A stretch of DNA of 64,000 nucleotides, taken from contig CAVCEE010000009.1 in NCBI GenBank assembly GCA_963601185.1, positions 41,723-105,722 of the forward strand, given 5' to 3'. The notes beneath the pieces are model-generated. The model was not told where the DNA came from, ran no database searches, and was given only the letters and a program-made list of their open reading frames with translations. Within the stretch, counting starts at the first letter, position 1; each line of letters opens with the position of its first letter. Made by a program: the position numbers and the translations under genes. The stretch comes from Limisoma sp963601185 (GTDB lineage Bacteria > Bacteroidota > Bacteroidia > Bacteroidales > Muribaculaceae). This document shows, piece after piece, positions 27,657 through 35,420 of this stretch.

Positions 27657-29276
27657 TTATCTGTCGATGTCGGGCACTATATAGTCGAGTGAACCGCCAA
27701 TGGTAATCAAATCGGCAATCTTTTCGCCGCGGGTCAAGTGATCAACAACGTTGGCAAGGCGCATGCAAGTACCGTTGATCTTCATACGGTAAGGCGATTT
27801 GTCACCCTTGCTGTCGATATACACACCGAAGATGCCACGACAAGCCTCGATTTCCTGGAACCAGTGACCTTCCGGAAGTTTGATGATTTTAGGCACTTTG
27901 GCGCAGTAGTCGCCTTCCGGGATATTGTCTACCAATTGCTCGAGAATCTTGAGTGACTGTTCGATTTCCTTCAAGCGCACGAGATAGCGGTCGAACGAAT
28001 CGCATCCGTCAAGCACAACCTGCTCGAAATCGAGTTCTCCGTAGATCGAGTAAGGTTTGGTTTTGCGGAGGTCACAAGCCCAGCCTGAAGCACGGCCAGA
28101 AGGTCCGGCAACGCCATAGTTTATAGCATCTTCCTTTGAGAGGATACCTACACCCTTCAAACGGTTTTGGAAGATGATATTACCTGTGACGAGTTGGTGA
28201 TATTCTTTCAACTTATCATGCATAATGCCGATAAATTCTTTCACTTTTTCCTGGAATGTAGGATAGATGTCGGCACGCACACCACCGATGGTGTTGTAGT
28301 TAAACGTCATGCGTGCACCTGTCGTAGCCTCAAGGATATCGAGGATAGTTTCGCGCTCACGCATACCGTAGAACAAGGCAGTTGTTGCGCCAAGGTCCAT
28401 ACAGTAAGTACCGAAGAAAAGCAAGTGGCTCGCGATACGCGACAACTCATCGACCATCACACGGATTACCTGTGCGCGGCGCGGCACTTCGATACCGAGA
28501 GCCTTCTCAATGCAGGCGCATACGCAGTGCTCGTTGGGAAGAGCCGAGAAGTAGTCCATACGGTCGTAGAAATGGATTGTCTGCGGATAAGTGAGTCCTT
28601 CGCAGAGTTTCTCGATGCCGCGGTGGATATAACCGCAATAGAGGTCAATCTTCTTCACGGTTTCTCCGTCGAGCGAAGTACGGAAACGGAGCACACCGTG
28701 AGTTGCAGGGTGCTGCGGACCGATATTGACCACAAATTCCTCCGGAGCGAAGATTGTTGCTGTCTTTTCAACCACGTTACCGTTCTCGTCCTCTACATAA
28801 GTAACGGTAGTATCGTCATTCTCCTCGTGATAGAGGCGGATAGGGTTAAGTTCCGGATTTGCGTCGTAGTCCTTTCTTAAAGGAAAACCCACCCAGTCAT
28901 TGCGCAAGTAGAGACGGCGCAAGTCGGGGTGGTTGATAAATTTGATACCATAATAGTCATAGACCTCACGCTCTTCCATACGGGCGATTTCCCAAATGTC
29001 GCTAACGCTGTGGAGCATCGGGTTTTCGCGGTCGGTTGTAGCGACACGTACCGACACCATCGAATAGTCGGCGGTCGACTTAATATAATAGGTGCATCCG
29101 AGCGATTCGCCGAAGTCCTCACCTACTACGCAAGCCAGCCAATCGTAGCCGGCAGTTTTCAATGTTTCGGCAACAGCATGCCATTTTGCATCGGGAACGA
29201 TGGCCAAAGCCACCTCGTTTTCTTCAAACGTTGCTTCCGGACAAACCTTGCCGATTATTTCCTGTATATTTGCCAT
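27657..29276 (-). CDS. nuoCD: NADH-quinone oxidoreductase fused subunits C and D
   Basis: 539 residues combining the 30-kDa subunit C (about 1-150, with ERE(V)YDYYGIKF and HPDLRRLYL) and the 49-kDa subunit D (from about 180: NIGPQHPATHGVLRF, then GYIHRGIEKL and DRMDYFSALPNEH). Together they shape the quinone cavity. The C-D fusion is known from Bacteroidota and enterobacteria. In-frame through the junction, so a true fusion. Confidence 0.96.
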   Translation of the reverse strand: MANIQEIIGKVCPEATFEENEVALAIVPDAKWHAVAETLKTAGYDWLACVVGEDFGESLGCTYYIKSTADYSMVSVRVATTDRENPMLHSVSDIWEIARMEEREVYDYYGIKFINHPDLRRLYLRNDWVGFPLRKDYDANPELNPIRLYHEENDDTTVTYVEDENGNVVEKTATIFAPEEFVVNIGPQHPATHGVLRFRTSLDGETVKKIDLYCGYIHRGIEKLCEGLTYPQTIHFYDRMDYFSALPNEHCVCACIEKALGIEVPRRAQVIRVMVDELSRIASHLLFFGTYCMDLGATTALFYGMRERETILDILEATTGARMTFNYNTIGGVRADIYPTFQEKVKEFIGIMHDKLKEYHQLVTGNIIFQNRLKGVGILSKEDAINYGVAGPSGRASGWACDLRKTKPYSIYGELDFEQVVLDGCDSFDRYLVRLKEIEQSLKILEQLVDNIPEGDYCAKVPKIIKLPEGHWFQEIEACRGIFGVYIDSKGDKSPYRMKINGTCMRLANVVDHLTRGEKIADLITIGGSLDYIVPDIDR

Positions 29277-29287
29277 ACCTTAATATC

Positions 29288-29908
29288 TTATTCTTGTACG
29301 TGTTCCTCTTTCGCTATCTCTGGATTCTCACGGAAGAAATCTTCGCGAGTGCGTTTGCGGTTTACTCCACCGAAGAATTTCTCGACTTTCACCTTGCGCT
29401 GCAACTGCATCAAGCCGTAGAACATTGCTTCCGGACGTGGAGGGCATCCTGGAATATAGACATCGACAGGGACAACCTTGTCAATACCGGTCACTACATT
29501 ATACGAATTTTTGAACGGACCGCCTGAAACAGCGCAACCGCCAACGGCAATCACATACTTCGGCTCTGCCAACTGCTCATACAAGCGACGGAACACCGGT
29601 GCCATACGGTAAACGATTGTGCCGGCAACCATCATAAAGTCTGCCTGGCGTGGACTCGAACGAGCTACCTCAAATCCGAAGCGTGCCATATCGTAGCGAG
29701 CAGCGCCGAGGGCAATAAACTCGATACCGCAGCAGCTAGTTGCGAAAGTAAGCGGCCAAAGGGAGTTGCTACGGCCCCAGTTGATGAGTTCGTCAAGTTT
29801 ACCGACAACCACATTCTGGCCAGACTCCTTGAGTTCGTTTACGAGACTTTCGATATATTCGTTATCGTTGAAGTCGTCCCACTTCATTCCTTTAATCTTT
29901 ACTTCCAT
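29288..29908 (-). CDS. nuoB: NADH-quinone oxidoreductase subunit B
   Basis: Carries the terminal cluster N2. The 206-residue protein has ligand cysteines Cys59-Cys60 (ATSCCGIEF), Cys125 (VGGCAVSGG) and Cys155 (IPGCPPRPE). I use the ATG at 29908 (MEVKIKG), which overlaps the end of nuoA by 10 bases. A longer open frame upstream is nuoA read in another frame. A second ATG seven codons later (MKWDD) is possible. Confidence 0.94.
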   Translation of the reverse strand: MEVKIKGMKWDDFNDNEYIESLVNELKESGQNVVVGKLDELINWGRSNSLWPLTFATSCCGIEFIALGAARYDMARFGFEVARSSPRQADFMMVAGTIVYRMAPVFRRLYEQLAEPKYVIAVGGCAVSGGPFKNSYNVVTGIDKVVPVDVYIPGCPPRPEAMFYGLMQLQRKVKVEKFFGGVNRKRTREDFFRENPEIAKEEHVQE

Positions 29909-30273
29909 TTCAACGCTCCTTTCCGCCAAGCGTAAGCGAGGCCTAAGATGAGGACAAAGAGGAATACACACACAGCGAGGATGCTCTGCACGCCCATGCT
30001 CTTGGCAATGACAGCCCAAGGGAAAAGGAACACTGTCTCTACATCGAACATAAGGAACAAGATGGCGAACAAATAGTAGCCGACCTTGAACTGAACCATA
30101 CTGTCTCCTCGGGTAGGGATACCGCACTCATACGGCTCACCTTTCTGCGGCGCAAATGACCGTGGACCGATCCATGCCGCCAACGACAAGCCGATAACAA
30201 CCAATGCTACACCAGTGAGCACTGCTACTAGGGCTGTCGAGGTACTTTCGATACCAAATATTGACAAATCCAT
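29899..30273 (-). CDS. nuoA: NADH-quinone oxidoreductase subunit A
   Basis: First gene of the nuo locus, 124 residues with three membrane helices and the conserved loop PYECGIPTRGD between helices 1 and 2. It is preceded by a leader of about 115 bases with a hairpin and a good -7 box. No nuoE, nuoF or nuoG is found in the locus, so electrons must enter by another donor than the usual NADH module. Confidence 0.95.
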   Translation of the reverse strand: MDLSIFGIESTSTALVAVLTGVALVVIGLSLAAWIGPRSFAPQKGEPYECGIPTRGDSMVQFKVGYYLFAILFLMFDVETVFLFPWAVIAKSMGVQSILAVCVFLFVLILGLAYAWRKGALKWK

Positions 30274-30334
30274 ATTTAAAAATTACATAAATTTCAACAT
30301 TCAAAGACTCCACTGCTTCATAGCACACTATAAC

Positions 30335-30356
30335 TCAACGGATTGCCATCCGTTGA
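30335..30356 (-). promoter_or_regulatory. Perfect hairpin in the nuo leader
   Basis: TCAACGGAT (30335-30343) and ATCCGTTGA (30348-30356) form a 9-bp stem with a 4-base loop. It lies about 30-50 bases into the predicted nuoA leader. No T-tract follows, so it is not an ordinary terminator. Confidence 0.5.
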
Positions 30357-30393
30357 CCAAATTTTGCGCTCTACTCTGCATATTAAAGCCGTG

Positions 30394-30401
30394 CAAATAT
30401 A
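30394..30401 (-). promoter_or_regulatory. -7 box of the nuo promoter
   Basis: Minus strand TATATTTG, an exact TAnnTTTG match. A weak T-rich -33 (GTTT at 30424-30421) lies 19 bases upstream. Predicted start near 30387. Confidence 0.45.
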
Positions 30402-30513
30402 GCAATTCTTTTGTTCAATGAAACATTTTTTTAGAATTAATTCACACCTATACAACAAAAAGTAACACAATCGCAACGAAACGTGACACGGACGAAAATC
30501 ACCAAATATTGTG

Positions 30514-30545
30514 ATTGTCCGACTTTGATTTTAATTGTTAATTTG
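30514..30545 (+). promoter_or_regulatory. Possible promoter of the TonB receptor operon
   Basis: ATTG (30514-30517), 20 bases, TTAATTTG (30538-30545): one mismatch from the -7 consensus and a TTG core at -33. Predicted leader is short, about 16 bases. Confidence 0.3.
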
Positions 30546-30567
30546 CAACCGAAAATTTAGTTAAGTT

Positions 30568-32826
30568 TTGAAAGTTCCGAGTCTATTGTTATCCTCCGCC
30601 GTCATCGCCGTGGCCACGCATTCGCACGCCGCACCGACAGGCACATTCGACGCCAACCAGTACGGCGACTCTATCATCAACCTGAAAGAGATTTCAGTAA
30701 CCGCCACCAAGCAACTGGCGGAGGCGGAGGTCAATGGGTCGGCAGCCACGCTGATTGGTCGCTCACAAATCGAGAGACTGAACCTTGCCAACGTGAAAGA
30801 GGCAGGAGCTATTGTCCCCAACTTCTTCATCCCCGAATACGGCTCGCGCATCACCTCTTCCATCTATGTACGCGGTATGGGCGCACGCATCGACCAGCCT
30901 GTGGTGGGTATGGTCATTGACAACGTGCCTATTCTCAACAAGGACAACTACGACTTTGACATTGCCGACATCGAGAGCATACTGATGCTCCGCGGTCCAC
31001 AAAGCACGATGTACGGACGCAACACCATGGGTGGAGTGGTGAACATACGCACACTTTCGCCACTGTCCTACGAGGGCTGCCGCTTGCTGCTGGAATACGG
31101 CAGGGCAAATTCAGCGAAAGCCTCCGTGTCGCACTACAGCCGGGTGTCGCGCTCGTTTGGCGTGGGCGGCAACATTTCGGTCTACCACACCGACGGCTTT
31201 TTCAAGAACCTCAACAACAACAAACTCTGCGACAAGGAGACATCGGCACGGATGATGGTAAAACTGGCATGGAAGCCGTCGGACAATTTCATCCTTGAGA
31301 ACATGGCTTCGGCATCACTTACTCGTCAAGGCGGATATGCTTACGAGTTTGCCGACACCCACGAAATCAACTACAACGACACTTGCTTCTACCGCCGCAC
31401 ATCTGCCATCGACGGACTTACCATAAAATGGAAGATTGGCGACATCGACATCACAAGCAGCACGAGTTACCAGTTTATCGACGACAACATGACGCTCGAC
31501 CAGGATTTCCTGCCGCTGTCCTACTTTGTAATGTCGCAGAAGAAAACCGAACACGGACTTACGCAGGACTTCATTGTCAAGGGCTCTGCTCTCGACGGCA
31601 AACTGAGTTGGATTGGCGGTGCATTCGGATTTTACAAACATCTGAATATGTCTGCCCCGGTGACGTTCAAGGGCTACGGTATCGACAACCTCATTGCCGG
31701 CAAATGGAACGAGATGAACCCCTACTACCCTATCGTCTGGGACGAGCCGCAGTTTGTGCTCGGCTCACGCTTCACGATGCCGTCGGCAGGAGCAGCCGCC
31801 TATGGCGAAGCATCGATGAAAGCAGGAAGGTTTACCGTTATCGGAGGTTTGCGTCTCGACTATGAGCAGACCCGACTGCACTACTATAGCGACTGCGCCA
31901 CCAGTTACACGGTGATGCAGACAGCACCCGACGGCACAGCCACGCCCTACGCCATCCACCCTGTGGAAATCCACAACGCCGGCAAACTGTCGCGGTCGTT
32001 CACGCAACTGCTGCCAAAGTTCACCGTATCTTACGCCTTGCCCACACGCGTTGCCACCGACCTTAGGCTGACCGTTGCGAAAGGCTACAAGGCCGGAGGG
32101 TTCAACACCCAGATGTTTTCCGACGTGCTTCAGCAGCAACTTATGGCAAGTATGGGCATCGGCAGACAATATGACATAGACAAAGTAGTGGGCTACAAGC
32201 CCGAAAGCAGTTGGAACATAGAGTTGGGCGGCTCGCTGCAGACCGCCGACGGCAAGTTGTCGGCAAGTCTGACGGGATTCTACATCAATTGCCGCAACCA
32301 GCAACTCACAGTGTTTCCCGACGGCGACATCACTGGTCGCATAATGACCAACGCCGGCAAGGCTCATAGCCTTGGCGTAGAGGCATCACTCACCTACCGC
32401 CCTACAGACCGGCTCACGCTCAACGCAAGTTACGGCTACACCAACGCCAAGTTCCTCGAATTCAACAACGGCAAGGAAGACTACGCCGGACACTATGTGC
32501 CCTACGCTCCGCAAAACACCGTATTTGCTTCGGCAAACTACCTCATCCCGATAAACAACAAGACACTGCGATACATCACCCCACTCGTCTCCACCTCCGG
32601 CATAGGCAAGATTTACTGGAACGAGGCAAACACAATGTCGCAACACATATATTTTAAGGTTGACGCAAGCGTAAAGTTCTCGTTTGCGAAATTTTCTGTA
32701 GATTTGTGGGCGAAAAATCTGACTTCGACGCAGTATTCTACGTTCTACTTCGTTTCCATAAAGCACGAGTTCCTACAACGCGGCAAGCCTGCGCAATTCG
32801 GAGCGACACTGAGAGTAACAATTTAA
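30568..32826 (+). CDS. TonB-dependent outer membrane receptor
   Basis: Ligand-gated outer membrane transporter of 752 residues, energised by TonB. Seen: signal peptide (about 1-21, ending HSHA), a TonB-box-like EISVTATK near 41-48, a plug domain with VYVRGMGAR-like and LRGPQSTMYGRNTMGGVVNI (near 141-160), and a beta-barrel ending in an aromatic/hydrophobic strand. It lacks the N-terminal carboxypeptidase-like domain of SusC, and no SusD gene follows, so it is of the siderophore/vitamin type and not a glycan receptor. It starts with TTG: an in-frame stop lies two codons upstream and the next ATG would remove the signal peptide. The ligand cannot be read from the sequence. Confidence 0.9.
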   Translation: MKVPSLLLSSAVIAVATHSHAAPTGTFDANQYGDSIINLKEISVTATKQLAEAEVNGSAATLIGRSQIERLNLANVKEAGAIVPNFFIPEYGSRITSSIYVRGMGARIDQPVVGMVIDNVPILNKDNYDFDIADIESILMLRGPQSTMYGRNTMGGVVNIRTLSPLSYEGCRLLLEYGRANSAKASVSHYSRVSRSFGVGGNISVYHTDGFFKNLNNNKLCDKETSARMMVKLAWKPSDNFILENMASASLTRQGGYAYEFADTHEINYNDTCFYRRTSAIDGLTIKWKIGDIDITSSTSYQFIDDNMTLDQDFLPLSYFVMSQKKTEHGLTQDFIVKGSALDGKLSWIGGAFGFYKHLNMSAPVTFKGYGIDNLIAGKWNEMNPYYPIVWDEPQFVLGSRFTMPSAGAAAYGEASMKAGRFTVIGGLRLDYEQTRLHYYSDCATSYTVMQTAPDGTATPYAIHPVEIHNAGKLSRSFTQLLPKFTVSYALPTRVATDLRLTVAKGYKAGGFNTQMFSDVLQQQLMASMGIGRQYDIDKVVGYKPESSWNIELGGSLQTADGKLSASLTGFYINCRNQQLTVFPDGDITGRIMTNAGKAHSLGVEASLTYRPTDRLTLNASYGYTNAKFLEFNNGKEDYAGHYVPYAPQNTVFASANYLIPINNKTLRYITPLVSTSGIGKIYWNEANTMSQHIYFKVDASVKFSFAKFSVDLWAKNLTSTQYSTFYFVSIKHEFLQRGKPAQFGATLRVTI

Positions 32827-32845
32827 ACAAACTACAATAAACAAA

Positions 32846-33760
32846 ATGAAAAGACTACTTTCTATTTTTGCCGTTATGGCAATGGTACTGTCAATGCAAT
32901 CCTGCATCGGCAGCAGCGACACCCCAGACTATAACCAGAGCATTTCGCTCAAGGGTTACAACCACGTCACCGACCTGACCAGCAGCGCCGACAACAACAT
33001 ATATCTCAAGGCTGCGAAATACAACATCGGCATCAACATGACTGCCTATACAATCGACCTCGACATCACAGGCACGTTCAGTGAAAGCGGCGACGAGACG
33101 ACATTGCATTTCAAGGACATCAAATACACCTATTCAGCGACTACAGGCTTCTCATTCTCCCTCGCCGAAGCCACCCCGACATCAAGCGACGGCACGGAGC
33201 ACAAAGTGACAAACCTCAACGGCAACATCACCCAATGGGCTATCGTCAATTCCGACCAGACATCATATTTCTACATGTCGCTGCTCAAGATCAACTATAC
33301 GCTCGACAGCAAATACGAAGTGTTTGCCACAATCGAGACTTCTACCGGCACATCGCCTGAAGTGTTGTTCACAAACTGCAGCACTACGACTACAGCCGAA
33401 AACGTATCGCCGTTTAGCACTACAGTCACAACATATATGATTACATTCAATTCGACCACATCGGCAAACGTGACACTCCGCAACGCGCAGTTCTCGCAGC
33501 GTATGCCACAAACCTCGATGGTGTTCCCGAACATTCCTGTAAAACTAACACAAGACGGCTATATCCTTGAAGCAGAAGAAATTACCCCAACAATAAACGA
33601 CACACCGATGCCAAGTTACAAGATCTCTAACTTCAAGTTGGAAACCTCAAGCAAAGGCACAGTTGTCAACACCTCATTCAACTGTACAATCAGCGACGTG
33701 CTCTACACCGTAAAAGGCTACGGCTCGATATCTGCAAAAAGTTCGACCTCTGACCAATAG
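32846..33760 (+). CDS. Predicted lipoprotein of unknown function
   Basis: 304 residues with a lipoprotein signal (MKRLLSIFAVMAMVLSMQSC, acylated Cys20). The rest is Thr/Ser-rich and predicted all-beta, with no motif I recognise. It lies 19 bases downstream of the TonB receptor gene and before a terminator, so the two form a two-gene operon. I infer a surface or periplasmic accessory of the receptor, for instance in ligand capture, from context only. It resembles no SusD (no TPR-like helices). Confidence 0.75.
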   Translation: MKRLLSIFAVMAMVLSMQSCIGSSDTPDYNQSISLKGYNHVTDLTSSADNNIYLKAAKYNIGINMTAYTIDLDITGTFSESGDETTLHFKDIKYTYSATTGFSFSLAEATPTSSDGTEHKVTNLNGNITQWAIVNSDQTSYFYMSLLKINYTLDSKYEVFATIETSTGTSPEVLFTNCSTTTTAENVSPFSTTVTTYMITFNSTTSANVTLRNAQFSQRMPQTSMVFPNIPVKLTQDGYILEAEEITPTINDTPMPSYKISNFKLETSSKGTVVNTSFNCTISDVLYTVKGYGSISAKSSTSDQ

Positions 33761-33788
33761 TCGAAGCATCTAATCTCATCATATCCTT

Positions 33789-33827
33789 GAGCCGGCACAT
33801 TCAGCAAAAGAATTTGTCGGCTCTTTT
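33789..33827 (+). terminator. Terminator of the receptor-lipoprotein operon
   Basis: GAGCCG (33789-33794) pairs with CGGCTC (33818-33823), with an inner ATTC/GAAT helix, followed by TTTT. Confidence 0.7.
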
Positions 33828-33865
33828 GTTAATAAATCTTGATTGACGGTTCTTTTTACAAGAAA

Positions 33866-33898
33866 TTTGGAATTTTCTGCAAAATAATAGTACCTTTG
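33866..33898 (+). promoter_or_regulatory. Consensus promoter of the ECF sigma operon
   Basis: TTTG (33866-33869), 21 bases, TACCTTTG (33891-33898): exact match to the Bacteroides housekeeping promoter. Predicted start near 33904, only a few bases before the ATG at 33911. This fixes the start codon and implies a nearly leaderless mRNA. Confidence 0.75.
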
Positions 33899-33910
33899 AA
33901 CCAGAATATT

Positions 33911-34456
33911 ATGCTCAACAACGATACTGATATAGTCAATAGGCTTCATGATCCCGCGCAGTGCCATCAGGCATTTACCGAGATCATCAAAACCTACAGC
34001 GAACCGCTCTATTGGCAGATTCGCCGTATGGTTGTAAGCCACGACGATGCCAACGACCTCCTGCAAAACACCTTTCTGAAAGCATGGACCAGCATTGACA
34101 ATTTCCGTGGTGATGCCAAACTGTCTACGTGGCTATACAAAATCGCCATCAACGAGTCAATCACATTCATCAACAAGGAAAAGCAGAAACAGAACATCTC
34201 GATTGACGACGACGATTCATTCCTCGTCAACACCCTTGAAAGCGACGAATGGTTTGACGGCGACGAGGCGAAACTGCTGTTGCAGAAAGCCATTGCCACC
34301 CTACCGGAGAAGCAGCGGCTGATATTCAATATGAAGTATTTCGACGAGATGAAATACGAGGATATGTCGGAGATTCTGGGCACGTCGGTAGGCGCACTGA
34401 AAGCCTCCTACCACCATGCCGTAAAAAAAATTGAACTTTTTTTCAACCAGAATTAA
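33911..34456 (+). CDS. ECF-type RNA polymerase sigma factor
   Basis: 181 residues from the ATG at 33911; an upstream in-frame TTG lies before the promoter and is rejected. Sigma region 2 includes DDANDLLQNTFLKAW (promoter melting, core binding) and sigma region 4 runs from LPEKQRLIFNMKYFDEMKYEDMSEIL (near 140-165) through GALKASYHHAVKKI. It directs transcription of a small regulon and is usually held by a membrane anti-sigma. Gene order with a small membrane protein and a Spy-like periplasmic protein points to envelope stress. Its own promoter is of the housekeeping type. Confidence 0.93.
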   Translation: MLNNDTDIVNRLHDPAQCHQAFTEIIKTYSEPLYWQIRRMVVSHDDANDLLQNTFLKAWTSIDNFRGDAKLSTWLYKIAINESITFINKEKQKQNISIDDDDSFLVNTLESDEWFDGDEAKLLLQKAIATLPEKQRLIFNMKYFDEMKYEDMSEILGTSVGALKASYHHAVKKIELFFNQN

Positions 34457-34489
34457 ACCTTCAGTAAAAAATCAAGTCAAAAGGGTACT

Positions 34490-34876
34490 ATGGACAAAAA
34501 AAGCGACATATTGACGAAATTAGGCAAAGATTCAGGATTCAAAGTTCCGGAAGGCTACTTCGCTGATTTTGCGGACAAGATGGCCAATTCATTGCCTGAG
34601 CGTGAACTCCCGAAGGTAGTCAAACCTACACGCTGGATGCGCATCCGTCCGTATGTATATATGGCGGCTATGTTTGCAGGAGTGTGGTGTATGTTGTATC
34701 TCTTCCAGGATTTGTCAAAGCGCAGTGGCGCAACAAGTACCGACGGACAGTTTGCCGAAGCAATGAGCGACCCGCAGATGTGGAATGAACTCGAGAAGTC
34801 AGGACAAGTATCCGATGATGATTTGATGGATCTTATGAACGACTCTAACATTGAGTTCGACACCACAGTGAACTAA
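34490..34876 (+). CDS. Small single-pass membrane protein, possible anti-sigma factor
   Basis: 128 residues: an N-terminal soluble part with GFKVPEGYFADFADKM (about 16-31, a motif common in proteins encoded beside sigma factors in Bacteroidales), one membrane helix at about 53-70, and an acidic C-terminal part. It starts 33 bases after the sigma gene. There is no recognisable zinc anti-sigma motif, so the anti-sigma role is inferred from position, topology (cytoplasmic N terminus, one helix) and size. Confidence 0.75.
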   Translation: MDKKSDILTKLGKDSGFKVPEGYFADFADKMANSLPERELPKVVKPTRWMRIRPYVYMAAMFAGVWCMLYLFQDLSKRSGATSTDGQFAEAMSDPQMWNELEKSGQVSDDDLMDLMNDSNIEFDTTVN

Positions 34877-34888
34877 AACCAAGTAACG

Positions 34889-35338
34889 ATGATTCGCAAA
34901 TCAACACTTGTAAGCCTACTGATTGCCACCATCCTGTTGCCGGCAATGCTGACTGCACAGAACACGAGTGCGCAGCGCTCACGCTGGATGGAGCAAATCA
35001 GAAAAAGCAAATTTGAATTTTTCACTAAAGAACTTAGCCTAACAAAGGAGCAACAAACTCAGTTTCTGCCCCTTTATGAAGAGATGGAAAAAACCATCTA
35101 CAAAGCGAATAGCGAAACCGAGCAATTGCTGAAAAAAACGGCTGAAAACACCCATGCGACCGACACCGAATACGAGGTCACGGCAACAGCAGCTGCTAAA
35201 GCGACATTGCGGCAGGGAGAGATTGAACTTGAATATTTCAATAAGTTCAGCAAAATCTTGAGCAAGAAGCAGTTGTTTCTGCTCAAGCAAGCCGAAGACA
35301 AATTCACGCAATATCTGCTGAAGCAACGGCGAAAATAA
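34889..35338 (+). CDS. Spy/CpxP-like periplasmic protein
   Basis: 149 residues with a signal peptide (about 1-23, ending LTAQ) and a helical, charged mature part containing LSLTKEQQTQFLPLYEEM, an LTxxQ-like motif, plus a second helical pair near the C terminus. Spy and CpxP are periplasmic chaperones or sensors of envelope stress. The protein is encoded 12 bases after the possible anti-sigma gene and is followed by a terminator. Sequence similarity is visible only at the level of motif and composition. Confidence 0.7.
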   Translation: MIRKSTLVSLLIATILLPAMLTAQNTSAQRSRWMEQIRKSKFEFFTKELSLTKEQQTQFLPLYEEMEKTIYKANSETEQLLKKTAENTHATDTEYEVTATAAAKATLRQGEIELEYFNKFSKILSKKQLFLLKQAEDKFTQYLLKQRRK

Positions 35339-35359
35339 GCCAATTTAAGCAACAATCTC

Positions 35360-35398
35360 AAAAGCGCCTCTTGCAACCGATGCAGAAGCGCTTTTTTT
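35360..35398 (+). terminator. Terminator of the sigma operon
   Basis: AAAAGCGC (35360-35367) pairs with GCGCTTTT (35388-35395), with an inner TGC/GCA helix, followed by a run of seven T. Confidence 0.85.
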
Positions 35399-35420
35399 GT
35401 TTTTAACCACACAAGACTCA

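Noticed and set aside
33839..33910. TTG start for the sigma factor 24 codons upstream
   Set aside because: It lies before the consensus promoter, so it would not be transcribed from it, and the extra residues are not sigma-like.
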